Source: an uncultured Sulfitobacter sp. (GTDB lineage Bacteria > Pseudomonadota > Alphaproteobacteria > Rhodobacterales > Rhodobacteraceae). Taken from it: a DNA stretch of 64,000 nt. Location: NCBI GenBank assembly GCA_913060815.1, contig CAJXSZ010000006.1, positions 62,001 to 126,000 on the forward strand. Reading direction: 5' to 3'. Under the pieces are notes generated by a model, which saw only the letters and a list, made by a program, of their open reading frames with translations, was not told where the DNA came from and searched no databases. Position 1 is the first letter of the stretch. Every line of letters starts with the position of its first letter. Positions 20,368 through 30,453 of this stretch are shown one piece after another. Made by a program: the position numbers and the translations under genes.

Positions 20368-21177
20368 ATGGCAGTAGGTATTTTCGACAGTGGCTTAGGC
20401 GGTCTGACCATTTGGGACGCCGTTCAGGCACGCTTGCCTGATCAGGAGTTTGTCTATCTCGCCGATAGCGCTCATGCGCCTTACGGTGTGCGCGATGCCG
20501 ATGATATCTATGATTTGACCGTCGCCGCCACGCAGCGGTTGTTTGATGCGGGCTGTGATCTGGTGGTTCTGGCCTGCAACACCGCGTCTGCGGCAGCCCT
20601 GCGGCGTATGCAGGAGGGCTGGGTGCCGTCTGACAAACGTGTGCTAGGCGTGTTTGTCCCACTCATCGAGGCGCTTACGGAGCGGCAGTGGGGCGATAAT
20701 TCTCCGCCCCGCGAAGTCGGGGTGAAGCATGTGGCACTTTTTGCGACCCCCGCAACCGTTTCAAGCCGCGCGTTCCAGCGTGAGTTGGCATTCCGTGCCA
20801 TCGGGGTCGACGTAGAGGGGCAGGCCTGTGGCGGTGTTGTTGATGCCATCGAGGACGGGGATATGATCCTTGCCGAAGCGCTGGTGCGCAGCCACGTGGA
20901 TGCGCTCAAACGCAAGATGCCCGATCCGGATGCGGCTATTCTGGGCTGCACGCATTATCCATTGATGAAACAGACGTTTCAGGATGCACTCGGCGCGGAT
21001 GTGTCGGTCTTCAGTCAGGCTGATCTGGTGGCAGACAGCCTCGCCGACTACCTTGAGCGGCATCCCGATAAAAAGGGCAGTGGTGAAGCTGCATTCCTGA
21101 CGACGGGTGATCCTGCACGGGTGAGCGATCGCGCCACCCAGTTTTTGCGACGAAAAATAACGTTTACAGCTGCCTGA
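20368..21177 (+). CDS. murI: Glutamate racemase
   Basis: [41 protein letters not shown]. Confidence 0.93.
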   Translation: MAVGIFDSGLGGLTIWDAVQARLPDQEFVYLADSAHAPYGVRDADDIYDLTVAATQRLFDAGCDLVVLACNTASAAALRRMQEGWVPSDKRVLGVFVPLIEALTERQWGDNSPPREVGVKHVALFATPATVSSRAFQRELAFRAIGVDVEGQACGGVVDAIEDGDMILAEALVRSHVDALKRKMPDPDAAILGCTHYPLMKQTFQDALGADVSVFSQADLVADSLADYLERHPDKKGSGEAAFLTTGDPARVSDRATQFLRRKITFTAA

Positions 21178-21225
21178 GGGCAGGAAAACGCACGCGCAAA
21201 CACTCTCTTTTTCAGGACGAAGACT

Positions 21226-22254
21226 ATGACATATAATATCGCAATCTTGGGGGCTTCCGGCTATACAGGGGCCGAGTTGATCCGCTTGATCTCTGGCCAT
21301 TCCATGATGAAAATCAAGGCCCTGGGCGGCAACTCTAAAGCTGGACAAAGCATGGCGTCGGTGTTTCCGCACCTGCGCCATCTTGATCTGCCCGATCTGG
21401 TGAAGATGGAAGAAATTGATTTCTCCGCCATCGACCTGTGCTTTTGCGCTCTGCCGCACAAGACTTCGCAGGAAGTGATCTCGAAACTGCCCAAAACGCT
21501 AAAGATCGTGGACCTCTCGGCTGATTTCAGGTTGCGCGATCCAGAGGAATACGCGCGCTGGTACGGCAATCCGCACAGCGCGCTGGAGCAGCAGGCGGAG
21601 GCGGTCTACGGGCTGACAGAATTCTACCGTGACCAGATCAAAGAGGCGCGGCTGGTAGCGGGCACGGGTTGTAATGCGGCCACGGGGCAATTTGCGCTGC
21701 GTCCGTTGATTGAGGCAGGGCTGATTGATCTTGATGACATCATCATGGATTTGAAGTGCGCTGTTTCCGGTGCGGGCCGCGCGCTCAAGGAGAACCTTTT
21801 GCATGCGGAGCTGTCAGAGGGGTATCACGCCTATGCGCTTGGCGGGACACACCGCCATTTGGGCGAGTTCGATCAGGAATTCTCTGCGCTGGCGGGGCGG
21901 CCAGTGAAGGTACAGTTTACGCCGCATCTGATGCCTGCCAATCGCGGTATTCTCGCGACATGCTACGTTAAGGGTGACCCGCAAGCTATTCATAATGCTT
22001 TGAATAAGACGTATGAAGCGGAGCCTTTCATTGAAGTGCTTCCTTTCGGTGAGGCGCCCTCGACACGGCACATCCGCGGTTCGAACTTTTGCCACATCGG
22101 CGTGACAGGAGACCGTGTTGCGGGACGTGCCATTGTGGTGGCAGCCCTTGATAACCTGACAAAGGGTTCATCGGGCCAAGCGTTGCAAAATGCCAATCTG
22201 ATGTTAGATATTCCCGAAACGGAGGGGCTGATGATGGCCCCGCTATTCCCGTAA
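21226..22254 (+). CDS. argC: N-acetyl-gamma-glutamyl-phosphate reductase
   Basis: [43 protein letters not shown]. Confidence 0.95.
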   Translation: MTYNIAILGASGYTGAELIRLISGHSMMKIKALGGNSKAGQSMASVFPHLRHLDLPDLVKMEEIDFSAIDLCFCALPHKTSQEVISKLPKTLKIVDLSADFRLRDPEEYARWYGNPHSALEQQAEAVYGLTEFYRDQIKEARLVAGTGCNAATGQFALRPLIEAGLIDLDDIIMDLKCAVSGAGRALKENLLHAELSEGYHAYALGGTHRHLGEFDQEFSALAGRPVKVQFTPHLMPANRGILATCYVKGDPQAIHNALNKTYEAEPFIEVLPFGEAPSTRHIRGSNFCHIGVTGDRVAGRAIVVAALDNLTKGSSGQALQNANLMLDIPETEGLMMAPLFP

Positions 22255-22272
22255 CGTCAGCCGGAGGCCGCT

Positions 22273-22716
22273 ATGAAGACTTTGAAAAAGCAACGTCGCA
22301 TCCAATTGATCGCGGTCGCTGTCGTTGCGCTGATCGGCTCCACGGCGCTGATCGGTTACGGCATGCGCGACGGCATCAACTTCTTCCGCGCGCCCACTCA
22401 GGTTGTGGCAGAGCCGCCCGCGCCAACCGAGGTCTTCCGCATCGGTGGATTGGTTGAAGAAGGCACGCTCAATCGCGGGCAGGGTGAGCAGATCAGCTTT
22501 TCCGTGACCGACGGTGGGGCGAGTGTGCCTGTGACATTCACCGGCGTTCTGCCCGATCTGTTCGGTGAGAACGAGGGCATGGTCGGGACAGGCCGTTTGG
22601 TGAATGGCGTCTTCGAGGCGACTGAAATTCTTGCGCGCCACGACGAGACCTACATGCCCAAAGAGGTTGTTGACGCGCTCAAGGAGCAGGGCGTTTATCA
22701 AGAGCCTGAAAGCTGA
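22273..22716 (+). CDS. ccmE: Cytochrome c maturation protein CcmE
   Basis: KKQRRIQLIAVAVVALIGSTALIGYGMRDGINFFRAP, FRIGGLVEEGTL, heme-binding LARHDETYMP. Confidence 0.95.
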   Translation: MKTLKKQRRIQLIAVAVVALIGSTALIGYGMRDGINFFRAPTQVVAEPPAPTEVFRIGGLVEEGTLNRGQGEQISFSVTDGGASVPVTFTGVLPDLFGENEGMVGTGRLVNGVFEATEILARHDETYMPKEVVDALKEQGVYQEPES

Positions 22717-22788
22717 GAGCGTACGCTCTGATCAAGTCCTGTTAACCATTCTGCTGCTTTCTTTCCCTCAGCTTTGAGGGGAAGGCCT

Positions 22789-23400
22789 ATGCAATCTGTA
22801 CATGACATCGCGCGAGATATTGTCGCCCGTGAGGGTGGATATGTGAATGATCCCGACGATCCGGGCGGTGCGACGAATTTTGGCGTCACAATCCACACAA
22901 TGCGCCGCCTCGGCCTTGATCTGGACCACGATGGCGCGGTGACGGCGGCGGATGTGCGCAGGCTCACCCGCGATCAAGCTGTCGATATCTTCCTGAAACA
23001 CTACTACACGCGGCCACTGATTGCCGAGCTCCCGCAGCCACTGCGCGCAAGCGTGTTTGATATGTATGTGAATTCGGGAGCCAACGCTGTGAAAATCCTG
23101 CAGCGGTTGATGGTAGATATGGGATACGCAGTCGCCGTTGATGGTGCGCTGGGGCCAGTGAGCATCGCGGCAGTGCGTGCGGCCTTTGAGGCGTCGCCCG
23201 ATCATCTGGTTGATGCTTACGGGATTGCGCGGCGCAACTATTACTTCCGCCTTGCAGATCGCCGTGCGGCCAGCCGCAAATATGCCCGGACCAAGGCGGG
23301 CGGCAAAGGCGGCTGGATCAAGCGGGCGGAAGAGTTCATCGCGCCGCAATACCACATGAGCCAACAGGAATTCAGCGCGAGGACAGCACAATGGGGATGA
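22789..23400 (+). CDS. Glycoside hydrolase family 108 endolysin/secretion-activator-like muramidase
   Basis: IVAREGGYVNDPDDPGGATNFGVT (EGGY motif) and C-terminal peptidoglycan-binding-like region; ATGA overlap with the holin gene. Confidence 0.88.
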   Translation: MQSVHDIARDIVAREGGYVNDPDDPGGATNFGVTIHTMRRLGLDLDHDGAVTAADVRRLTRDQAVDIFLKHYYTRPLIAELPQPLRASVFDMYVNSGANAVKILQRLMVDMGYAVAVDGALGPVSIAAVRAAFEASPDHLVDAYGIARRNYYFRLADRRAASRKYARTKAGGKGGWIKRAEEFIAPQYHMSQQEFSARTAQWG

Positions 23401-23963
23401 TAGAGCGGCTTTTAGGGATTGTTTTCGGGGGCGACCGCAATGTGGTGCGCGACACGGTGGAGGTGTTTCGCGAAAACGCCGAAGCAGGCGCTGCGCGCGG
23501 TGCAGGGGTGCAGCGTCAGGCCATGACGCAATACGGAGATGAATTCGCAGCCCCCACCAAGGGCGGATTTGACCGATTTATGGATGGCATGAACCGCTTG
23601 CCCCGTCCTGCGTTGGCGCTGGGGACGCTAGGCTTGTTTGTCTCGGCCATGGTTGCGCCCTTGTGGTTTGCCCAGCGGATGCAAGGTATCGCGTTGGTGC
23701 CAGAGCCGCTGTGGTGGCTCTTGGGGGTCATCGTTTCGTTCTACTTTGGCGCACGGCATCAGGTGAAGAGTCAGGAATTCCAGCGCAGCATCGTCGATAC
23801 GGTCAAACACGTGCCGCAAGTGGTCGAGAACATCGAAATGATTTCCAGAATGCGCAGCTCATCCGTGGGTGTCGCCGATGTTAGGTCTGATGCGCGTCTC
23901 GGGGCACAAGCGCTCAAATCTGACGACAACGCAGCTTTGCGTGCGTGGCGGTCTCTAAGATAG
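23391..23963 (+). CDS. Holin of the three-TM gene-transfer-agent release type
   Basis: Hydrophobic segments ALALGTLGLFVSAMVAPLWFAQRM and LWWLLGVIVSFYFGARHQ; follows the endolysin. Start may be 23397. Confidence 0.75.
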   Translation: MGMIERLLGIVFGGDRNVVRDTVEVFRENAEAGAARGAGVQRQAMTQYGDEFAAPTKGGFDRFMDGMNRLPRPALALGTLGLFVSAMVAPLWFAQRMQGIALVPEPLWWLLGVIVSFYFGARHQVKSQEFQRSIVDTVKHVPQVVENIEMISRMRSSSVGVADVRSDARLGAQALKSDDNAALRAWRSLR

Positions 23964-24030
23964 CACCTGCGGCTCTTTGACCGTCCGATTGTGATTGGAA
24001 GGCGCGGCTGGTGCGCGTATATTCAGCCAC

Positions 24031-25998
24031 ATGATTACAGAACTCGGACATTTCGCCCTTTTGCTCGCCTTTGGCGTAGCGCTTATCCAAACCATCGTGC
24101 CACTGGTGGGAGCTGCCAAAGGCTGGCCCGGATGGATGGCTGTAGCGGAGCCTGCGGCGAGCATACAGTTCATTCTTGTTTTGGCCTCGTTCGGCGCGCT
24201 GACATGGGCGTTTGTCACCTCTGATTTCAGCCTGTCCGTCGTTGTGGCCAACAGCCATTCGATGAAGCCGATGATCTACAAGATCAGCGGAACATGGGGG
24301 AATCACGAGGGGTCGATGCTGCTCTGGGTGCTGATTGTGGCGCTGTTCGGGGCGATGGCGGCTTGGTTTGGCGGCCAATTGCCTGCCTCCTTGCGCGCAA
24401 GGGTTCTTGCGGTGCAGGCGTCGATCGGCGTGGCATTTATGGCGTTCATCCTGCTGACATCCAACCCGTTCGAGCGCTTGGCCGTGGCACCGTTCGATGG
24501 TCAAGACCTCAACCCGCTGTTGCAGGATCCGGGTTTGGCGTTCCATCCGCCGTTCCTTTACCTTGGCTATGTGGGCCTAAGCATGGCGTTCAGCTTTGCC
24601 GTGGCTGCATTGATCGAAGGCCGTGTTGATGCGGCATGGGGCCGTTGGGTGCGTCCTTGGACGCTCGCCGCTTGGGTTTTCCTGACCATCGGCATCGCCC
24701 TTGGGTCATGGTGGGCCTATTATGAGCTTGGCTGGGGCGGTTTCTGGTTCTGGGACCCTGTCGAGAACGCAAGCTTTATGCCTTGGCTGCTGGCTGCTGC
24801 CCTGCTGCACTCCGCTATTGTTGTGGAGAAGCGCGAGGCGCTGAAGAGCTGGACGATCCTGCTGGCGATCCTTGCCTTCGGGTTTTCGTTGATCGGGACG
24901 TTTATCGTGCGCTCGGGCCTTCTCACATCCGTGCATGCCTTCGCCAATGATCCTGACCGCGGCATCTTCATCCTGATGATCATGGCGTTCTTCATGGGCG
25001 GTGCGCTGATCCTGTTTACTCTGCGCGCAGGGGCGATGGAGGCGAAGGGTGTCTTTAGCCTTGCCTCCCGCGAAAGCGCGCTGGTGGTGAATAACCTTCT
25101 CCTTGCTGTGTCGTGTTTTGTGGTGTTTGTCGGCACGATGTGGCCGCTGCTGGCTGAGATGTTTTTTGACCGCAAGCTAAGCGTCGGGCCGCCGTTCTTT
25201 GATGCTGCCTTTACGCCGTTTATGGTGCTGCTCGGCATTGCACTGCCTATCGGTTCATCCATGCCGTGGAAGCGGGCGTATATGAGCCGCGCGCTTTATC
25301 CGCTGCGCTATGCTTTTGTTGCCTGCGTGGCCATTGGCGGGCTGGTCTGGTCGATGCAGACGGGGCAAAGCCTGATCGGGCCAGTGGGCATGTTCCTTGG
25401 CGCATGGGTGCTGATGGGCGTTGTTGTTGATCTGGCACAGCGCACGGGGCGGGGGCCGAACCGCTTTGGCCGCTTGCTCCGCCTTCCGGGTGCGGATTGG
25501 GGCAAGGCAACGGCGCATGCTGGTCTTGGTATTACGATGATGGGCGTTGCAGGGATCTATGCATGGACCGTGGAAGATATTCGCGTGGCGCAGATTGGAG
25601 AGCCGTTCGAAGTTCACGGCTATGACATGACCTTGCGCAGCGTCGAGAACGTCGAAGGGCCGAACTACGTCGCCACCCGCGCGGTGATCGACGTGGTGCA
25701 TGACGGCGAGTTCCTCGCTACGCTGGCACCTGAGAAACGGTTTTACCCCGTGGCGCAGATGCCCACAACCGAAGCGGCGATTGACCAGAACTGGAAGCGG
25801 GACCTCTACCTCGTGATTGGCGATCAGCAGGAGAATGGCGGCTGGGCCGTGCGCACTTATATCAAAGTGATGACCAGCTGGATCTGGGTGGGTTGTACGC
25901 TGATGGCTTTGGGCGGATTGTTCAGCTTGTTCGACCGCCGCTTCCGTGTGGCGGCTGGCGCGCGCAAGTCCAAACCTGATCCGGTGCCTGCAGAATGA
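24031..25998 (+). CDS. ccmF: Heme lyase CcmF/NrfE family subunit
   Basis: MITELGHFALLLAFGVALIQ, WGNHEGSMLLWVLI, WGGFWFWDPVENASFMPWL. Confidence 0.97.
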   Translation: MITELGHFALLLAFGVALIQTIVPLVGAAKGWPGWMAVAEPAASIQFILVLASFGALTWAFVTSDFSLSVVVANSHSMKPMIYKISGTWGNHEGSMLLWVLIVALFGAMAAWFGGQLPASLRARVLAVQASIGVAFMAFILLTSNPFERLAVAPFDGQDLNPLLQDPGLAFHPPFLYLGYVGLSMAFSFAVAALIEGRVDAAWGRWVRPWTLAAWVFLTIGIALGSWWAYYELGWGGFWFWDPVENASFMPWLLAAALLHSAIVVEKREALKSWTILLAILAFGFSLIGTFIVRSGLLTSVHAFANDPDRGIFILMIMAFFMGGALILFTLRAGAMEAKGVFSLASRESALVVNNLLLAVSCFVVFVGTMWPLLAEMFFDRKLSVGPPFFDAAFTPFMVLLGIALPIGSSMPWKRAYMSRALYPLRYAFVACVAIGGLVWSMQTGQSLIGPVGMFLGAWVLMGVVVDLAQRTGRGPNRFGRLLRLPGADWGKATAHAGLGITMMGVAGIYAWTVEDIRVAQIGEPFEVHGYDMTLRSVENVEGPNYVATRAVIDVVHDGEFLATLAPEKRFYPVAQMPTTEAAIDQNWKRDLYLVIGDQQENGGWAVRTYIKVMTSWIWVGCTLMALGGLFSLFDRRFRVAAGARKSKPDPVPAE

Positions 25999-26447
25999 AG
26001 CGTCTTGTTCTGATCCTGATGTTAGTGGCGACACCCTTATTCGCGGTGGAGCCTGACGAGGTGTTGTCTGATCCTGTTCTGGAGAGCCGCGCACTGGAAC
26101 TGTCTAAAGGTCTGCGCTGTCCGGTGTGTCAGTCGGAAAGCATTGATGAGAGCAACGCGCCAATCTCCAAAGATTTACGCCTGTTGGTGCGCGAGCGGCT
26201 GGTTGCAGGGGATAGCGACGCAGAGGCGCTTGACTACATCGTCGCCCGCTATGGTGAGTTTGTCCTTCTCAAGCCAACATTCGGCGGTGCGAATTGGTTT
26301 CTTTGGGCCGCAGGACCGCTGATGCTTTTGCTGGCTGGCATTGTCGGCGTTGTCTATGTGCGCGGGCGCAGCAAGGCAGTCGCACCGCAGGATGCGGGGC
26401 TGAGCGAGGCTGAAGCCGCCGCCTTGCGCGACATTCTTAAAAAGTAG
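25995..26447 (+). CDS. ccmH: Cytochrome c-type biogenesis protein CcmH/CycL
   Basis: Signal peptide, GLRCPVCQSESIDESNAPISKDLR, YGEFVLLKP; 4-nt overlap with ccmF. Confidence 0.95.
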   Translation: MKRLVLILMLVATPLFAVEPDEVLSDPVLESRALELSKGLRCPVCQSESIDESNAPISKDLRLLVRERLVAGDSDAEALDYIVARYGEFVLLKPTFGGANWFLWAAGPLMLLLAGIVGVVYVRGRSKAVAPQDAGLSEAEAAALRDILKK

Positions 26448-26547
26448 TGCCGCAGCGCGGGCTTTGAAAAAGTAACGCCCCGTCGGACTGGCAGGCAGCT
26501 TGGGGTATGGTATGCTGCGCGCAATTGCTAAAAGGAACGAGGGTTGC

Positions 26548-27324
26548 ATGGACTATCAGACAATTAACTATGAGCTGAGCGATGGTTTGGCGGTGATTAC
26601 CATGAACCGTGCGGACAAATACAACGCGCTGACAACCCAGATGCGGGCCGAGATTGAGCATGCGTTTACAGTGGCAGGGCGTGATGCGCGGGTCGTGGTG
26701 ATTACGGGTGCGGGCAATGCCTTTTGCTCGGGTCAGGACCTGGGTGACCGCTCCACCACGGCCTCGATTGATCTCGAGCGTATGCTGCGCGATGAATACG
26801 GGCCGATGCTGCGCGCCATAATCAATTGCCCAGTCCCAACGATTGCCGCCGTCAATGGCGCAGCTGCGGGAGCAGGGGCGAACCTTGCGCTGGCGGCAGA
26901 TGTGGTTTTCGCAGCCGAGAGCGCGTATTTCCTACAGGCCTTCACCCGTATCGGCCTGATCCCTGATGCAGGTGGCACGTATGCCCTGCCACGTCAGATG
27001 GGATCAGCCAAGGCAATGGGTGCAGCGCTGTTTGCCGATAAGATCACGGCGCGTCAGGCCGATGATTGGGGCATGATCTGGGAAGCGGTTGAGGATCACA
27101 AGTTCCAGACCCATTGGCGCGAGAAAGCGATGCATCTGGCGGCTGGACCCACGGCGGCCTACACCTCGGTCAAGAAGGTCATCCGCAAAAGCTGGGACAA
27201 CACGCTTGAGGAGCAGCTGGCTCTGGAAGCGACCGAGCAAGGTAAATGCGGCAAGTCACGCGACTTTAAAGAAGGCGTCCTTGCATTCACAGAAAAACGC
27301 CCTGCGTCTTTTGAAGGCCGCTAA
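26548..27324 (+). CDS. Enoyl-CoA hydratase/isomerase family protein (PaaG-like)
   Basis: ITMNRADKYNALTTQMRAEIE, GNAFCSGQDLGDR, AAVNGAAAGAGANLALAADVVFAA. Confidence 0.9.
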   Translation: MDYQTINYELSDGLAVITMNRADKYNALTTQMRAEIEHAFTVAGRDARVVVITGAGNAFCSGQDLGDRSTTASIDLERMLRDEYGPMLRAIINCPVPTIAAVNGAAAGAGANLALAADVVFAAESAYFLQAFTRIGLIPDAGGTYALPRQMGSAKAMGAALFADKITARQADDWGMIWEAVEDHKFQTHWREKAMHLAAGPTAAYTSVKKVIRKSWDNTLEEQLALEATEQGKCGKSRDFKEGVLAFTEKRPASFEGR

Positions 27325-27348
27325 GCAATCAGAAGCCAAATGAAAAAA

Positions 27349-27382
27349 GGGCAGCAACACCTGCAATGTTGCTGCCCTTTTT
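27349..27382 (+). terminator. Rho-independent terminator, potentially bidirectional
   Basis: gggcagcaac-loop-gttgctgccc flanked by A-rich and T-rich tracts. Confidence 0.85.
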
Positions 27383-27400
27383 CTTTATTGCGAGTGATAA

Positions 27401-27712
27401 TTAAAAGTCAACGCGCCGCTCGACCAAAAGAACGTCAGATGGGCTCGGTGCTTTGCCGGAACTATGCGCAACGACGGCAACGGCGATACCATCTGCAAGA
27501 ACTGTATGAACAGAACCTGACACCTGTTTGATGGTGATTTGGGGTGGTGTTTCACCTTTGTCATAGACCACAGCGATGTGATCCATATCCTCGGAGCTGT
27601 CCGGGACGAGTGCGCCCTGAAGACCGCGTTCGCATTTGGCTTGTACGGGCATCAGGCTTTTTGCTTTGGCCCATTCATAGCGTTTTGACATATCATAGTC
27701 TGAACTTGCCAT
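27401..27712 (-). CDS. Small hypothetical protein
   Basis: 103-aa ORF in an otherwise unassigned gap, next to a bidirectional terminator; no family recognised. Confidence 0.55.
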   Translation of the reverse strand: MASSDYDMSKRYEWAKAKSLMPVQAKCERGLQGALVPDSSEDMDHIAVVYDKGETPPQITIKQVSGSVHTVLADGIAVAVVAHSSGKAPSPSDVLLVERRVDF

Positions 27713-27788
27713 TAAAATGATCCCTGTGTCTCGTATCGTTTGATCGGGCAGGGAGACAGATAATACCGTCCCCCTGCGGCTGTCTTTA

Positions 27789-28700
27789 TCAGGCTACAGC
27801 TGCGTTGGGATCAAACAGCTGTGCCGCGGTGCTCTCGGCGATAAGCGTAATGTCACCTGCCTCAAGCGTTTCACCAGCACCGATAACGCGGGCCAGCACG
27901 TTGTCGCCGTAGCTTACGATGGCGTCATCGCCGTCTTGTTCTACGGTGATTTCGGTATCGTCATCGGTATCCTCAACAATGATCGTGATCGCGTCATTCT
28001 CTGTCAGCGAGCGGATTGTTGCTTCGCCAGCGTTACTGTTCTCCTGCTCCGCCAACAGGTGGAAGGTGTCCTCACCACGGCCACCTGCCGCGTCATCGCC
28101 AGAGCCCACGATCAGGTCGTCATTGCCGTCGCCACCGCGCAGAGTGTTGCCGCGTTGATCATCGCGCAGATCAATCCCGTTGTTGAGATCGGCAAGGGAT
28201 GCTCCGTCGCGCAGGGCTTCCATTTCTTCGAGATTCAGGGGAAGACCCTCAAGGATACCACCAAAGATGACATCGTCGCCTTCGCCGCCCGACACAACGT
28301 CCGCTCCACGGCCACCGATAGCGATATCGTCGCCTTCGTTGCCGAAAACAGAGTCATTACCATAATCGCCAGACACGAAATCATCGCCTTCTTGGCCTTC
28401 GATCAGATCCAGACCGCGGTTACCTGTGACAATGTCATCACCGTCACCGGAGCACAGCATATCGTCGCCGTCAGCGCCTTCGAGAATATCTTCGCCTTCG
28501 CGTCCAAAGATTGTATCCGCGCCGGCGCGGCCATTCATGATGTCATCACCAGCCGCACCATCCAGAAAGTCGTCGCCTTCGGCGCCCTCAAGAAGATCGG
28601 CATCATCTGTACCAACTTCGGTAACAGTATCTTCGTCGTCGCCGCCCAAATTTACACCCAAGACAGCCAGCGGGACTGCAATCGCAAGTAACATCAACAT
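27789..28700 (-). CDS. RTX-like calcium-binding repeat protein with N-terminal hydrophobic anchor/signal
   Basis: MLMLLAIAVPLAVLGVNLGG then repeats such as GAEGDDFLDGAAGDDIMNGRAGADTIFGREGEDILEGADGDD. Confidence 0.85.
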   Translation of the reverse strand: MLMLLAIAVPLAVLGVNLGGDDEDTVTEVGTDDADLLEGAEGDDFLDGAAGDDIMNGRAGADTIFGREGEDILEGADGDDMLCSGDGDDIVTGNRGLDLIEGQEGDDFVSGDYGNDSVFGNEGDDIAIGGRGADVVSGGEGDDVIFGGILEGLPLNLEEMEALRDGASLADLNNGIDLRDDQRGNTLRGGDGNDDLIVGSGDDAAGGRGEDTFHLLAEQENSNAGEATIRSLTENDAITIIVEDTDDDTEITVEQDGDDAIVSYGDNVLARVIGAGETLEAGDITLIAESTAAQLFDPNAAVA

Positions 28701-28989
28701 CGCATCATCCTTTACAAAAAGCGGAGTTAAGTATGAGTACGCAGCGAAGCTTTGAGCGGTCAAGGTGGCATTAACTATTGTGTTCCCCTCCGAAACAATG
28801 CCCCAATTTCGCCCTGTTTTCGGCGTTTCTGTTTCAAACTTCATCTTCGCGATGTGCACAATCCCGCCGATTGCTGATGATTGGACCTGTGCATACGGAG
28901 AGAGATTGAAATGGGATTCCTTGATTCGTTTTTTTCAGCACGATGCTTTCGTGCGCCTCGCGCGTTTGTACTGGCACCCGAAAAAGAAA

Positions 28990-29016
28990 AACCCGCGCAG
29001 TGAAGCTGCGCGGGTT
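28990..29016 (-). terminator. Rho-independent terminator of gltA
   Basis: Minus strand aacccgcgcag-cttca-ctgcgcgggtt followed by tttctttttc. Confidence 0.85.
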
Positions 29017-29039
29017 TCAAAAAGTTATATGTGCTGGGC

Positions 29040-30335
29040 CTAGCGGTCTTCAATATCCACGTAAGAGCGGATGTTGCTGCCCTGATAGAGCTGGCGCGGG
29101 CGGCCAATCTTGAGCTGTGGATCGTTAAGCTGTTCTTTCCACTGGGAGATCCAGCCCACTGTCCGTGCAAGCGCAAAGATCGGCGTGAACATAGATGTCG
29201 GGAAACCCATCGCTTCGAGAATGATGCCAGAGTAGAAATCCACGTTCGGGAAGAGCTTCTTATCCTTGAAGTATGGATCACTCAGCGCCTGCTTTTCCAG
29301 CTCCTTGGCAACTTGCAGGATGGGATTGTTTTCAACACCCAACAGTTCGAGCACCTCATCGGCGGACTGCTTCATTACCGTGGCGCGCGGATCGCGGTTT
29401 TTATAGACGCGGTGGCCAAAGCCCATGAGGCGGAATGGATCGTCCTTGTCTTTGGCACGCGCAATGAACTCGGGGATGCGGTCGGGCGTGCCGATCTCTT
29501 TCAGCATCTCGAGGCATGCCTGGTTCGCACCACCGTGGGCAGGGCCCCAAAGGCAAGCAATACCAGCGGCGATACAGGCAAATGGGTTCGCACCAGACGA
29601 CGATGCCAGACGCACGGTCGAGGTCGAGGCGTTCTGCTCGTGATCCGCATGCAAAGTGAAGATACGGTCCATCGCGCGGCTCAGGATCGGATCAACGACA
29701 TAATCCTCGGCAGGTACGGCAAAGCACATGCGCAGGAAGTTGGACGCATAGTCCAGATCGTTGCGCGGATATACGAACGGCTGGCCAATGGTGTATTTGT
29801 AGGCCATCGCCGCAATCGTCGGCATTTTGGCGATCAGACGGATCGACGCGACCTCACGCTGCCATTCGTCGTTGATATCTGTGCTGTCGTGATAGAACGC
29901 AGACATCGCGCCCACGACACCGACCATTACGGCCATCGGGTGTGCATCGCGGCGGAAGCCACGGAAGAAGTTCATCATCTGCTCGTGCAGCATCGTGTGA
30001 TTGGTGACGCGGTGCTCGAAATCTTCCAACTGCGCGGGGGAGGGCAGCTCACCGTAAAGCAGCAGGTAGCACACTTCGAGGTAGTGTGATTTTTCGGCCA
30101 GATCGCCGATGGTATAGCCACGGTGCGTCAGGATGCCTTCATCGCCGTCGATAAAGGTGATCGTGCTGTCACAAGATGCAGTAGACGTGAAACCGGGATC
30201 ATAGGTGAAAACACCCGCTTGGCCGTAAAGCTTGCGAATGTCGATTACGTCAGGGCCAGCGGTGGGCGAGAAAATCGGCAGTTCTACGGTTTGGTCTCCG
30301 ACGGTCAGCGTCGCGAATTTGTCAGTATCGGCCAT
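29040..30335 (-). CDS. gltA: Citrate synthase
   Basis: [84 protein letters not shown]. Confidence 0.98.
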   Translation of the reverse strand: MADTDKFATLTVGDQTVELPIFSPTAGPDVIDIRKLYGQAGVFTYDPGFTSTASCDSTITFIDGDEGILTHRGYTIGDLAEKSHYLEVCYLLLYGELPSPAQLEDFEHRVTNHTMLHEQMMNFFRGFRRDAHPMAVMVGVVGAMSAFYHDSTDINDEWQREVASIRLIAKMPTIAAMAYKYTIGQPFVYPRNDLDYASNFLRMCFAVPAEDYVVDPILSRAMDRIFTLHADHEQNASTSTVRLASSSGANPFACIAAGIACLWGPAHGGANQACLEMLKEIGTPDRIPEFIARAKDKDDPFRLMGFGHRVYKNRDPRATVMKQSADEVLELLGVENNPILQVAKELEKQALSDPYFKDKKLFPNVDFYSGIILEAMGFPTSMFTPIFALARTVGWISQWKEQLNDPQLKIGRPRQLYQGSNIRSYVDIEDR

Positions 30336-30453
30336 GTGGTGTCCCTTCTAGGTTGGCTGCGGGCGCACTGCTACTCCCGCGGTCAGCACAGGCCATGGCC
30401 GGTGCATGCGTCTTCATATCTACTACATCCTTAACGACAGATTTATGTCTGTC

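Noticed and set aside
28100-28620. Repeat-like DNA that could be taken for a CRISPR or tandem repeat array
   Set aside because: The periodicity matches degenerate Gly/Asp nonapeptide coding repeats; no identical repeats with unique spacers.
27936-28691. 251-aa + strand ORF opposite the RTX repeat protein
   Set aside because: Its periodic sequence is a by-product of the RTX repeat codons on the minus strand.
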